Shown: one piece after another, positions 18,220 through 27,117 of the stretch
Numbering within the stretch: the stretch's first letter is position 1
How the letters are laid out: each line of letters opens with the position of its first letter
Origin: RYN-230 sp963713815
GTDB lineage: Bacteria; Actinomycetota; Actinomycetes; Streptosporangiales; Streptosporangiaceae
Length of the DNA: 64,000 nucleotides
Assembly: GCA_963713815.1 (NCBI GenBank)
Contig: CAVQNH010000013.1
Location: 62,001-126,000 of the forward strand
Reading direction: 5' to 3'
Notes under the pieces: model-generated
Told to the model about the DNA's origin: nothing
Database searches by the model: none
The model's input: only the letters and a program-made list of their open reading frames with translations
Position numbers and translations under genes: made by a program

Positions 18220-18266
18220 CCGCGCTAGCAGACCGCCCACCCCGGAGCGGGACACCGGACCGGATC

Positions 18267-18746
18267 TCATACCAGGGTGTTCCAGAGATCGTGCTCGGTG
18301 TAGAGCTGCTCGACCTCGCCCAGCTCGACGTCGGCGTCCTCCGCGCTGGCCGCGGCGCCGCCGGCGACCCACCAGCCGGCGCCGGGCAGACCGGCGGACA
18401 GGTAGGCCCGGGTTCCGGGCGGTGGAGACTGGTACGCGGGCCGTGGCCGGGCCAGGACTTCGCCGTGCGAGGGCTCCCACAGCCTGATCAAGCCGGCCTC
18501 CGCGCCGAGCACGACGGCGTCATACCAGCGCCACACCACCACCTCGGTGCCGTCTGGCGCGGTCGCGATGGCCACCAGGTGACCAGGTGACACCCGTTCG
18601 GTCCGCGGCGACGGAAACGCCGTCGCGTACCGGACGGAGCAGAGCTGCCGGTCCCTGACAATTTCGCAGGCATCTTCCCGGACACGCACGACGATGCCGC
18701 AGCGAAGCCGCGCGGGAACGAGGTCTTGGTTCGCCGGATCAGTCAT
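18267..18746 (-). CDS. Hypothetical protein
   Basis: 159 residues with no domain I recognise. The composition is ordinary for this genome, with a beta-rich middle (HLVAIATAPDGTEVVVWRWY, then DAVVLGAEAGLIRLWEP) and an acidic C-terminus. The start ATG overlaps the stop of the upstream TIGR03086 gene by 8 bases (18739-18746), so the two are translationally coupled. This coupling and the codon pattern are the evidence that it is a real gene. Confidence 0.6.
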   Translation of the reverse strand: MTDPANQDLVPARLRCGIVVRVREDACEIVRDRQLCSVRYATAFPSPRTERVSPGHLVAIATAPDGTEVVVWRWYDAVVLGAEAGLIRLWEPSHGEVLARPRPAYQSPPPGTRAYLSAGLPGAGWWVAGGAAASAEDADVELGEVEQLYTEHDLWNTLV

Positions 18747-19299
18747 CTGCCCGGCCTTCCGTGCTGACCGGGCGGCCGAGGAAGGCGACCAGCCGCTCGA
18801 TGGCAGGGGCCTGTTCGGCGACGATCTGGGCCGGGCCGAAGCGACCGGGGCGGGCTTGCTCGGCCAGCTGGGTTCGGGCGAACGCCAGCGACTGTGCGGC
18901 TAGATCATCGGGCAGGTCGGCGGGCTGCCCCGTGGCCTGCGCGATGTCCCAGCCATGGGCGAGGAGGTCATAGAGCCGGATCTTCAGCCGCTCGGCGCCG
19001 GTGGCAGTGCCGAGCGGGCCCTGGTAGGCGCGTTCGAGGACTCCGGGCCGGCCGAACGCGGCCTGCAGCGCGGCTGCGGAGTCGCGGTAGGCGCCGGCCG
19101 GGTCGGCTTCGATATGGTCCGCGGACGGCCTGGGCGGAGGCGGCTGGCCGGCGAGCAGCGCGGCGAAGACCCGGTTCATGCCGGTCAGGTGATTGACGAC
19201 CTGGCGTACCGTCCAGTCGGTGCATGGGGTCGGCGCTGACCACTGATCGGCTCGGACGGGCGGCGGATGCTCTTGATGCGTACGGCCATGGGGGGCCAC
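18739..19299 (-). CDS. TIGR03086 / mycothiol-dependent maleylpyruvate isomerase-like metal-binding protein
   Basis: DinB-like four-helix protein of the actinobacterial TIGR03086 group; related proteins use mycothiol and a metal. The core reads SAPTPCTDWTVRQVVNHLTG with a metal-ligand His, and later RLYDLLAHGWDIAQATGQ with another. The family N-terminus (RLLELTDRAQPQVA) is seen at about 19308-19351 in the neighbouring frame. A run of six G at about 19290-19295 separates the two frames by one base, so the true gene probably starts upstream and is frameshifted there. The GTG at 19299 is the open start in the sequence as given. It is coupled to the following hypothetical gene. Confidence 0.75.
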   Translation of the reverse strand: MAPHGRTHQEHPPPVRADQWSAPTPCTDWTVRQVVNHLTGMNRVFAALLAGQPPPPRPSADHIEADPAGAYRDSAAALQAAFGRPGVLERAYQGPLGTATGAERLKIRLYDLLAHGWDIAQATGQPADLPDDLAAQSLAFARTQLAEQARPGRFGPAQIVAEQAPAIERLVAFLGRPVSTEGRADD

Positions 19300-19524
19300 C
19301 CTTCGAAGGTGGCGCCACCTGCGGCTGCGCTCGGTCAGTCAGCTCCAGGAGGCGCGGAAACCAGCATCGACACGGTGTCGCACCTCCTCCCGGCTCAGCC
19401 CATACAGACTGCCACAGACGTGACTGCCGTGTCACCAGCGGATCCCGCTGGACGACCCGTGTGCGGCACCCCAGACGATGACCGGGCCAGGGCCGAGGGA
19501 ACCCGAGCGCGGCTAGGGTGAGGT

Positions 19525-19836
19525 GTGATCACTTGCGTCGTGGAGTACGTGATCGATCCTGCGAAGATCGACGCCTTCGAGCGTTTCGGCCGCCGGTGGA
19601 TGCAGTTGGTCGATGCTCATGGCGGTACGCATCACGGCTACTTCCTTCCGGCCGAGGGCGCCAGCGACAAGGCCCTCGCGCTGTTCAGCTTCCCCAGCCT
19701 CGCTGCTTACGAGCAGTACCGTGCCCTGTTCGGCGCCGATCCGGAATTCCTGGAAGCCGACCGCATCCGGGACGAGAGTAATTGTGTGCTCCGCTACGAG
19801 CGGACATTCATGCGCCCGCTGCTGCCCGGCCACTGA
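19525..19836 (+). CDS. NIPSNAP family protein
   Basis: 103-residue dimeric alpha/beta-barrel protein. It begins at a GTG with MITCVVEYVIDPAKIDAFER, then HHGYFLPAEGASDKALALFS and YRALFGADPEFLEA, the usual NIPSNAP order. The cellular role of the bacterial members is not defined. It stands alone between two leftward genes. Confidence 0.78.
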   Translation: MITCVVEYVIDPAKIDAFERFGRRWMQLVDAHGGTHHGYFLPAEGASDKALALFSFPSLAAYEQYRALFGADPEFLEADRIRDESNCVLRYERTFMRPLLPGH

Positions 19837-19895
19837 CAAGACCGGTGGCCCGCAAGGGTCCAGAGCAATACCGGAGCCTGCGGGCCGGCCCCTGG

Positions 19896-20168
19896 TCAGC
19901 TGGCGAGATTATGAATCGGCATGACGTCCGGCGTTCCGGGGTCAATCCCGGCCTTCTGCAGGATCGGCATGAGCACCGGTCCGTATTCCTCGAAGGCCTG
20001 CTGTGACTCCCACACCTCGTAGACCATCAGGGCGGTGTCAGGCCCGAAACAGGAGTGGTGAACCCGGCCTGCCGGGTTCGCGGCTCCGGCGGCTTCGAGT
20101 TCCCGGATAGCGTCGTCGTACTGCAGTGCGGTGAGTGACGCGGGATGGAAATAGGTTGCGATTGCCAT
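19896..20168 (-). CDS. Antibiotic-biosynthesis-monooxygenase-like small protein
   Basis: 90 residues in the pattern of a ferredoxin-like dimeric alpha/beta barrel: MAIATYFHPASLTALQYDDA, then SCFGPDTALMVYEVWES and a C-terminal helix LMPILQKAG. The ribosome site AGGAGGAGCC before the ATG is near perfect. It is divergent from a TetR gene 157 bases away, with the palindrome GTTCGGAATTCCGAAC between them, so it is a likely target of that regulator. The reaction is unknown. Confidence 0.72.
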   Translation of the reverse strand: MAIATYFHPASLTALQYDDAIRELEAAGAANPAGRVHHSCFGPDTALMVYEVWESQQAFEEYGPVLMPILQKAGIDPGTPDVMPIHNLAS

Positions 20169-20268
20169 GGCTCCTCCTGCTGGTTAGCCGCGCTGGCTTG
20201 GCTTAGCTGCCTGGCCAGTCACTGCGGTTGGTGCGGTTAACACGCGGTCGGGCGAGCCCTCATCCATC

Positions 20269-20284
20269 GTTCGGAATTCCGAAC
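20269..20284. promoter_or_regulatory. Putative TetR operator
   Basis: Perfect 16-base palindrome GTTCGGAATTCCGAAC in the 157-base space between the divergent small monooxygenase-like gene and the TetR gene. Its position suits a TetR dimer that controls both. A possible -10 element TAGAGT at 20314-20319 ends 6 bases before the TetR ATG, which would make that message leaderless. Confidence 0.6.
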
Positions 20285-20325
20285 ACTGTCAGGATAGTCG
20301 CAGCATTATCGGCTAGAGTCAATGC

Positions 20326-20931
20326 ATGTCCTCGACGACGCCTGCCCGGCCCCGCCGACGCGACCGCCGCCACGACCGGCACGAGGCGACCAAGCAGGAG
20401 ATCCTCGGCACCGCCTGGTCCATGGTGCGCGCAGACGGCCTGGGCGCCCTGTCCTTGCGGGCGCTCGCGCATGCCGTAGACATGGAGCCCCAGTCGCTCT
20501 ATACCTACTTTGCGTCTAAGAACGCCCTCTACGACCGCATGTTCGCCGACGGCAACCTGGAGCTGGCCAGGCGGTTCACCGACGCCGAGATCCCGGACGA
20601 CGCCCGCAGCGCGCTGCGGGCAGTGGCCGGCATCTTCCTGGAGTTCGCCGCCCAGGACCAGGCTCGTTATCAGCTGCTGTTCCTGCGCACCATTCCCGGA
20701 TTCCAGCCATCCCCTGATTCTTATGCGATAGCCGTGGAGGTTCTCGCCAGCGTCCGCACGACCCTCGCCCGCGCCGGGCTCCGCGATGATGCCGACTTCG
20801 ACCTCTGGACCGCGGTAGTCGTCGGCCTAGCTGGCCAGCAGCTCGCCAACGACCCCGGGGGCGACCGGTACACACGCCTCATCGACAGCGCCATCGCCAT
20901 GTTCGCCAGCCACATCCTCGGCCCGAGCTGA
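20326..20931 (+). CDS. TetR/AcrR family transcriptional regulator
   Basis: 201 residues. An arginine-rich N-terminus precedes the helix-turn-helix ATKQEILGTAWSMVRADGLG, then LSLRALAHAVDMEPQSLYTY and FASKNALYDRMFADG (about residues 22-80). The C-terminal domain resembles the WHG/TetR_C type (FAAQDQARYQLLFLRTIPGF). It is divergent from the small monooxygenase-like gene and has a palindromic operator candidate upstream. It ends one base before the stop of the next, convergent regulator gene. Confidence 0.88.
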   Translation: MSSTTPARPRRRDRRHDRHEATKQEILGTAWSMVRADGLGALSLRALAHAVDMEPQSLYTYFASKNALYDRMFADGNLELARRFTDAEIPDDARSALRAVAGIFLEFAAQDQARYQLLFLRTIPGFQPSPDSYAIAVEVLASVRTTLARAGLRDDADFDLWTAVVVGLAGQQLANDPGGDRYTRLIDSAIAMFASHILGPS

Positions 20932-20932
20932 C

Positions 20933-21982
20933 TCAATGAGCGTTGAGATTCCCGTTGAGCAGGCTCCGGCCGAGCGGCGTCAGGGAATGGTTTACGCCGC
21001 GACCGCGCCGCACCGTTTGCACCAGGCCGGAGGCACGCAGCGCCGCGGCGTGCTCGGATGCGGACGGCGCACTGGTGCCCGCGCAGGCCGCCAGTTCCGC
21101 GGTGCTACGCGGAGTGCGCAGCGCCTCGAGCACGGCCGCCCTGGTGTGCCCCATGAGCCCGGCCAGGTCGCAGGATTGGCTTGCCCCGTATATCGGGACC
21201 GGTGACCGCGCCGGATAGATGAGCGCATTCCCGCCGGATTCCCGCCTGTGCCTGGACACCAACGGGGGCCCAGTCCACAACGCGGACGGCAGAAGCTGCA
21301 GTCCGTCGCCGCCGAGCGAGCAATCGCCGGTTCGCCATGATCGCACCAGCGTGTTGTCACGCCATGCGAGGTCATCGTGCAGGGTGTTGAGGACGCCGGC
21401 CAGACCGCCGGTCGCCAGGACCGGAATCCTCTCGGCCACATCCGCCTGGAACGTCGCAACGATGCGTGACCAGTAGGGCGCAATGCACGCGAGGTAGAAA
21501 TCGCGCAGCGCGCGCACCAGGGTCTCCATGGCCTCCCGGTCGCCATCCACCAGGGCGCGAAGCCAGGACGGGGGCCGCCCCGCGCCCCGCCACGAGGCAG
21601 GCACCTCCTCCCGGAGCACCGACCTGGGAGTCGCGCGCACAATCTCCAGGCCTTCGTCCAGGCCCGGCACGACCGGATCAACGAACATCGGCGAAGGCAG
21701 CGTCGCCGGAATCAGGTCCAGCAGAGGCCGGGCGGTCGCGGGGAAGGCTCGCCGGGCGCGGACCACCCAGCGGCCTGGCGCCCTCCCCGCCGGCGGGCGC
21801 CGTAGCTCGAGCATTCCGGCCGACACCTCGGCGAGCGGCGCCGGAGCTTCACTAAAGCGGGTCAGCAGCAGGTCGTCGGTGTTGAAGCGGACTCGCGTCA
21901 GCCGATCCGGTGCGGCAGACCCGGCGCCGGCGTACCGCGGCCTTTCGGCGACGTCCGAATGGATTGCCTGCTTGCCTGCCAC
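20933..21982 (-). CDS. ArsR-like winged-helix regulator with DUF5937-type N-terminus
   Basis: About 349 residues from the GTG at 21982, but family members normally start near VRFNTDDLLLTRFSEAP, about 30 residues in. The long N-terminal domain (AEVSAGMLELRR, then ATLPSPMFVDPVVPGLDEGL) is typical of actinobacterial DUF5937 proteins. The C-terminus holds a winged helix: LMGHTRAAVLEALRTPRSTA, then ELAACAGTSAPSASEHAAAL and RASGLVQTVRRGR. Such proteins are thought to be repressors. Four copies of GTAACG lie just upstream, before the ABC-type binding-protein gene, and may be its binding sites. It is convergent with the TetR gene with a one-base gap. Confidence 0.8.
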   Translation of the reverse strand: MAGKQAIHSDVAERPRYAGAGSAAPDRLTRVRFNTDDLLLTRFSEAPAPLAEVSAGMLELRRPPAGRAPGRWVVRARRAFPATARPLLDLIPATLPSPMFVDPVVPGLDEGLEIVRATPRSVLREEVPASWRGAGRPPSWLRALVDGDREAMETLVRALRDFYLACIAPYWSRIVATFQADVAERIPVLATGGLAGVLNTLHDDLAWRDNTLVRSWRTGDCSLGGDGLQLLPSALWTGPPLVSRHRRESGGNALIYPARSPVPIYGASQSCDLAGLMGHTRAAVLEALRTPRSTAELAACAGTSAPSASEHAAALRASGLVQTVRRGRGVNHSLTPLGRSLLNGNLNAH

Positions 21983-21991
21983 CGTCGCATC

Positions 21992-22068
21992 GTAACGAGT
22001 AGAGCCTCTTGATCGCGTAACGGAGGTGTAACGGAGGTGACCATATCGCGTAACGAGGACCTATAACG
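21992..22068. repeat. Cluster of GTAACG direct repeats
   Basis: GTAACG occurs at 21992, 22017, 22028 and 22050, and ATAACG at 22063. Three copies continue as GTAACGGAG or GTAACGAGG. The copies at 22017, 22028 and 22050 are 11 and 22 bases apart, one and two helical turns. The cluster lies in the gap of about 390 bases (21983-22368) between the ArsR-like regulator and the substrate-binding protein; the rest of that gap shows nothing clear. Confidence 0.55.
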
Positions 22069-22368
22069 TGAATGTGCCGGAAGCGGCTTGGTGTCCGGTG
22101 TACTCCAGTCAGCGCGCAGCGGGGGCGTCCCGGGAACTTACATCATGTTCCGGGAGATGCTGGCCAACGGGTGGCGCCGATCCTGGTGCACCCGCTGATG
22201 AACTCCCTGCGCAATGTACGTGGTCATTCCGGCCCGGCCATTTTCCTGGCCGTCATGGCCGCCAAAACTGTTCGGAGGCGGGCTGAGCGACGGATTCGAT
22301 CCGAGGAGTTGCAGGTGGGTAGAAGCCGGTCCTTCCAGCAAACAGAACACGACGGGAGGCCGTTCGTC

Positions 22369-24136
22369 TTGAAGAGACGCAGAGCCATCTGGCTGACAGC
22401 GTTCGGCGGGCTAGCCACGCTGGCCCTGGCCGCCTGCGGCGGCGGAAGCAGCAGCAGTGGTGGTACCGGGACGTCGAGTTCGGCGGCCTTCAACGCTGCG
22501 ATTACCAAGGTGGTCAACCCATCCAGCCACAAGGGCGGGACACTATCGTTTGGGCTCAGCAGCACCCCGGACTCGACCGACCCGGGTAATACCTATTACG
22601 CGTTCATGTGGAACCTGAGCCAGGCTCTACACGATGCCGCTGATGACCTACAAGTCCTGCCCCGGCAAGTGCGGCCTGCAGGTCGTCCCGGACCTGGCGA
22701 CCGGCCCCGGCGTCGTCACCGACAACGGGCTGACCTGGACCTACCACATCCAGCCGGACGTCAAGTTCGAGGACGGGACCACGGTCACCTCGGCGGATGT
22801 CAAGTACGCGGTCGAGCGGACCTTCGACCGCGCCCTGTTTCCACTCGGCCCGTCCTACTACCCGCTGCTGCTGGCGCCGCAGAAGCCGGCCTACCCGGGT
22901 CCCTACAAGGACCGGTCCAAGAACCTGATGGGCCTGAAGGCGGTGCAGACGCCGAACGCGACCACCATCGTGTTCCACCTGGCCAGGCCGTTCGCGGACT
23001 TCAACTACGTGGCGGCGATCCCGCAGACCGCGCCGGTGCCGCCGGGCAAGGACACCGGCGCCAACTACCAGCTGCACCCGATTTCCACCGGGCCGTACAA
23101 GTTCCAGAGCTACCAGCTGAACAAGACGCTGACGATGGTGCCGAACACGTTCTGGAAGGCATCCACCGACCCGAACGCCAAGCAGCTGCCCAGCAAGATC
23201 GTTGTCAACCTGAACATGAACGCGAACGACATCGACAACCGGCTGCTGGCCGGTGACCTGGACGTGGATGCGGCCGGCACCGGCGTGCAGGCGGCGGCGC
23301 GGGCCAAGATCTTGTCCTCGCCGACGCTCAAGGCCTCGTCGGACGATCCGATCAGCGGGTTCTTGTGGTTCGCCTACATCAACACCGTCGTGAAGCCGCT
23401 GAACAACGTGCACTGCCGTGAGGCGATCGAGTACGCGGCCAACAAGACGAACCAGCAGACGGCCTACGGCGGGCCGGTGGCGGGTGGCGCGATCGCCAGC
23501 ACGGTGGCCCCGCCGAACGTGATCGGCCAGAAGCACTTCGACCTGTATGACGCGGTCAGCAAGCCGAATGGCGATGTGGCCGCAGCCAAGGCGCAGCTGA
23601 AGCTCTGCGGGCAGCCGAACGGGTTCACCACCGGGATCACCTACCGCAGCGACCGGCCCAAGGAAGTGGCGGCCGCCACCGCGCTGCAGCAGGCCCTGTC
23701 CCAGGTCGGGATCAAAACGATGCTGCACGGCTACCCGACCGGCACCTACTACGCCAACTTCGCGGGCGTGCCGAAATACGTGCACGCGCACGACCTTGGC
23801 ATCGCCTTCGGCGGCTGGGCACCTGACTGGCCAGACGGATATGGGTTCTTCAACTTCATTACCGCCGGCGACACCATTAGCCCAGCCGGCAACTACAACG
23901 TCGCGGAGTTGAACGATCCGGTCGTCAACAACGACCTGAGCAAGATGGCCGTCACCAATAGCGCCTCGGTGCGGAACTCCTACACCGCAAAGATCGACAT
24001 GCAGGTGATGAAGGACGCGGCGATCCTGCCCGAGGTGTACGCCAAGTCGCTGCTCTACCGCTCCCCGCAGCTGACCAACGTGTTCGTCCAGTCCTACTAC
24101 GGGATGTACAACTACTCAACGCTCGGCCTGAAGTAG
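22369..24136 (+). CDS. ABC transporter substrate-binding lipoprotein, peptide/nickel family 5 (one frameshift)
   Basis: Extracytoplasmic solute-binding lipoprotein, about 588 residues when the break is repaired. It starts at a TTG, 8 bases after GGGAGGC: LKRRRAIWLTAFGGLATLAL then AACGGGSSSS, a lipobox and Ser/Gly linker. GTLSFGLSSTPDSTDPGN opens the family 5 domain, and YHIQPDVKFEDGTTVTSADV is its signature. The frame changes at about 22620 by one extra base (NLSQAL to YTMPLMTYK). No permease or ATPase genes adjoin it, so it is an orphan binding protein. It probably binds an oligopeptide or similar ligand. A strong terminator follows. Confidence 0.83.
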
Positions 24137-24212
24137 GCAGCGCAACGCAGTAGCAGCAACAGAGAAGAAAGCAGGTAAAGGCACGGTGCCCCGGCCGGGA
24201 CACCAGGCTAGG

Positions 24213-24252
24213 CCGGCCGTGACCCGCTCTGCGGGTCACGGCCGGAGGTTTT
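24213..24252 (+). terminator. Strong intrinsic terminator after the binding-protein gene
   Basis: Perfect 15-base stem CCGGCCGTGACCCGC, loop TCT, GCGGGTCACGGCCGG, then AGGTTTT. It lies 76 bases past the stop codon and has the T-run that many stems in this genome lack. Confidence 0.85.
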
Positions 24253-24613
24253 CCCTGGGTGGCTACTGCTGCGGAGGCGAGCGGTCACCGACCGGGCCTC
24301 ATGTCGCGGCTCGCCGCCCGCCTGGCTCCGCCGGCTGCATCCTCGTGGCGAGGTCGATGACCGGCTGGACCCGCTCGATGGTGCTGGCTGCCGTGGCGGA
24401 GGTCTGGTGGCCGGGTGCTGTCGCCGGCAGGCAGGGAGCCGGAACTATAAGCACATATCTCGAACCGGCATCACCCGGGTAACGGTGAGGCTAATGTGTT
24501 CGGCTGAGAGCAATGACCTCAAAAGGGGAAGGTGTCGTGCCGAACGGGGCACGTAATTCTGGCCGCCGCTCGCTGCCGGGAGTTCCGGTGAGGCCAGCCT
24601 TCGGGGAGAGCTG
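24253..24613 (+). other. Intergenic leader before the secreted beta-helix gene
   Basis: No gene seen. The last 150 bases contain small hairpins (TCACC/GGTGA around 24473-24490 and GTGCC/GGGCAC around 24537-24552) followed by CGGGGAGAG just before the ATG. It may be a structured 5' leader, but I cannot match it to a known riboswitch. Confidence 0.35.
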
Positions 24614-25765
24614 ATGTCTAGTCACCGTAAGACCAGGAACAGCAGGAAGAGACTCAGCCTCGCCGCAGCGGCGGCTACGGCAGTGCTCGCTACGGTCTTC
24701 GCGCTCACGCTCACGCTGACGGCAGGCGGTAGTCACGGCCGCAGCCCCGGAGCCTCGCAGGAGCTCGCGGCGCACCGGGTGCAGTGGCCGCATGGTCACC
24801 GTCATCGGGCGCGGCCGAGCCCGAGGCCGTCTCCGAGCCCCTCCCCGAGCAGGACCGTCAGCGCCAGCCGGTCGCCATCGCCGCCGCCGTCACCGCCGCC
24901 GAGTCCGAAAGCCAGCACCATGCCCGCGGTCAGCACGACCGGTTTTCCCGGCGCGTCCGACACCGGTGTCCCCGCCGGCACTGCGCTGACCAAGGTCGGC
25001 CCGGGTGGCCTGACCAGGGGCCCGGGCTGGGTGTACCAGCCGCGTGGCTGGGTGGAGGTAACCGGCAGCAACGTCACGCTCGAGGGTCTGTATATCCCGT
25101 TCAATGTCGATATCACCTCCGCGAGCAATGTCACGGTGAAAGACGATGAGATCTACGGAGCCGGTGCCCAGTGGGGCATCAGCCTGCGCCACGACAAGAA
25201 CGTCACCATCGAGGCCGACAGCATTTACGGCCCGCCCGGCTGCGCCGCCCAGATGTATGAGGGTGTCAGCGACATTTACGGCGACTCGACGGGCACGCAG
25301 ATTATCGGCGACGACATCTGGAACACCGCGGGACCGGTGAGCATCGGCAACGGCCTGATCCAGGGGAATTACATCCACGGCCTCACCCAGTGCGGGTCGG
25401 AACATAACGACGGGATCGGTGTCAACTCAGGCAGCACCAGCCTGGTCATTGACCACAACACGGTGCTGGACCCGCTCAATCAGACGTGCGCGATCTGCCT
25501 GTTCTCCGACTTTGGCCAGGTGCAGAACGTGACCATCGAGAACAACCTGCTGGCTGGCGGTGACTACGCGCTGTACGGCGGCCTGTCCGGTAATGAGGGT
25601 GCCTCATCGACTCCGGGAGTGAGGATCACCGGGAATGTGTTCTCGACGGTCTACTTCCGGGGCGGGGGAACCTTCGGTCCTGCTGCCCACGTCTGGGCCG
25701 GGGATGTCTGGTCCGGGAACACCTGGGTGGATGGCCCGGACGCCGGGCAAGCTGTCGCCCGCTGA
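24614..25765 (+). CDS. Secreted right-handed parallel beta-helix protein
   Basis: 383 residues. A basic N-terminus and hydrophobic stretch (LAAAAATAVLATVFALTLTL) form a signal peptide. A Ser/Pro-rich linker of about 60 residues (RPSPRPSPSPSPS and similar) follows. The rest is a run of beta-helix coils: NVTLEGLYIPFNVDITSASN, NVTIEADSIYG, SLVIDHNTVLDPLNQ and NVTIENNLLAGGDYALYGG, with asparagine ladders. The family includes pectate lyase-like and NosD-like proteins that bind or cleave polysaccharides. I see no certain catalytic triad. It should be exported and act on extracellular polymer or the cell surface. Confidence 0.82.
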   Translation: MSSHRKTRNSRKRLSLAAAAATAVLATVFALTLTLTAGGSHGRSPGASQELAAHRVQWPHGHRHRARPSPRPSPSPSPSRTVSASRSPSPPPSPPPSPKASTMPAVSTTGFPGASDTGVPAGTALTKVGPGGLTRGPGWVYQPRGWVEVTGSNVTLEGLYIPFNVDITSASNVTVKDDEIYGAGAQWGISLRHDKNVTIEADSIYGPPGCAAQMYEGVSDIYGDSTGTQIIGDDIWNTAGPVSIGNGLIQGNYIHGLTQCGSEHNDGIGVNSGSTSLVIDHNTVLDPLNQTCAICLFSDFGQVQNVTIENNLLAGGDYALYGGLSGNEGASSTPGVRITGNVFSTVYFRGGGTFGPAAHVWAGDVWSGNTWVDGPDAGQAVAR

Positions 25766-25822
25766 GCCCGGCCAGCCGGGACAGCGGGTTTCCATCCACT
25801 CCGGAGCGGGCAGGCGCGGTAC

Positions 25823-27082
25823 ATGACTCAGGAGGCCGGCGGGGCCGGAATCGTGATCGTGGGCGGCGCCTTGGCCGGGGGCAACGCTGCCGTAACCCTG
25901 CGGGAGGAGGGTTACCGGGACCGGGTCACCCTGATCGGCCGGGAGCCAGGCGTCCCCTTTGGCCGGCCCCCGCTCTCCAAGACGTACCTGCGGTCGGAGG
26001 AGGATCTCACCGGCTGGTACGTCAGGCCGGCCGGCTGGTATGAGGAACACGACGTGGACCGCCTCGTCGGGTCCACGGTTGCGGCCATCGATACCGCCGC
26101 GCATACAGTGCGTCTCAGCTCGGGCCAGGAGCTGCAGTACCAGAAGGTCCTGATAGCCACGGGCGGGCAGAACCGGAGACTTGAGCTTCCCGGGGCTGGC
26201 CTGCCTGGCCTGCACTATCTGCGGACGGTCGCCGAGTGCGAGGCGATCAAGGCCGAAGCCGTGGCGGGCCGGCGCGCGGTCGTGGTGGGCATGAGCTTCA
26301 TCGGCTCCGAAGTGGCGGCGTCGCTGGCGCAGCTCGGGGTGCACGTGACCGCCATCTTCCCCGGCAGATACCCCCTCGAGCGGGTACTCGGCGGGGAAAT
26401 CGGCGCGATATTCGGTGGCATCCACCGCGCGAACGGCGTCGAGCTGCTCGCTGGAGAGCAGGTTGCCGCGTTCGAGGGGACGGAGCGGCTGGAGGCGGTC
26501 ACAACCGCCAGCGGGGTTCGCGTCCCGTGCGACTTCGCCGTGGCTGGTGTCGGGATTGAGCCCGTGGTCCCGGCTTTTGCGGGGCAGCCGGTCGCGCAGG
26601 ATAACGGGGTTCTGGTCAACGAACTGTGCCGGGCCAGCGCCGCCGACGTCTACGCCGCCGGCGATGTCGCGAACATTCTTCACCCGCTCTTCGGCCGGGT
26701 CCGTGTCGAGCACTACAACAACGCTGAGAAACAGGGTGCCGCGGCGGCGAGATCGATGCTGGGCTCGGCTGCTCCTTATGACTACATCTACAGCTTCTGG
26801 TCAGATCAGTACGACCACAAGCTCGAGTATGTCGGCTATGTCACGAAGTGGGATGAGTTCGTGGTCCGGGGGAGCCTGCAGGAAGGCAGGCTGGTCGGGT
26901 TCTACCTCGTCAACGGCGTGGTGCGGGCCGCGGCAGGGCTCGACCGCGGCGGTGACCCCGAACTGGACCACGGGGGGGAGATGGCCGCAGCTGCGCGCCT
27001 GGTGGCCGACCAGGCCCAGCCTCCCCCGGGACTGCTCGCTGACGAGCAGGCGGACTTGTGGTCGGTGGGGAAAAAGGCATAA
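25823..27082 (+). CDS. FAD-dependent ferredoxin/rubredoxin reductase-like oxidoreductase
   Basis: 419 residues of the pyridine-nucleotide disulfide oxidoreductase group. The FAD-binding fold is IVIVGGALAGGNAAVTLREE, the NAD(P)H fold is RRAVVVGMSFIGSEVAASLA, and the second FAD strand is ADVYAAGDVANI. YKSFWS-like C-terminal features (YIYSFWSDQYDHKLEYVGY) match the reductase C-domain of the BphA4/rhodocoxin reductase type. It probably passes electrons from NAD(P)H to a ferredoxin that serves a P450 or dioxygenase. No ferredoxin or oxygenase adjoins it. The first GAT-type glycine motif is GGALAG, where GxGxxG is usual. Confidence 0.87.
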   Translation: MTQEAGGAGIVIVGGALAGGNAAVTLREEGYRDRVTLIGREPGVPFGRPPLSKTYLRSEEDLTGWYVRPAGWYEEHDVDRLVGSTVAAIDTAAHTVRLSSGQELQYQKVLIATGGQNRRLELPGAGLPGLHYLRTVAECEAIKAEAVAGRRAVVVGMSFIGSEVAASLAQLGVHVTAIFPGRYPLERVLGGEIGAIFGGIHRANGVELLAGEQVAAFEGTERLEAVTTASGVRVPCDFAVAGVGIEPVVPAFAGQPVAQDNGVLVNELCRASAADVYAAGDVANILHPLFGRVRVEHYNNAEKQGAAAARSMLGSAAPYDYIYSFWSDQYDHKLEYVGYVTKWDEFVVRGSLQEGRLVGFYLVNGVVRAAAGLDRGGDPELDHGGEMAAAARLVADQAQPPPGLLADEQADLWSVGKKA

Positions 27083-27117
27083 GCGCCGCCCGGCACACGG
27101 GCGGACGTGGTGACGGG

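Noticed and set aside
22604..23791. Antisense frame opposite the binding-protein gene
   Set aside because: No family pattern; the + strand carries a family 5 binding protein.
24473..24613. c-di-AMP (ydaO-type) riboswitch
   Set aside because: The leader lacks the conserved blocks of that class that I can recall.
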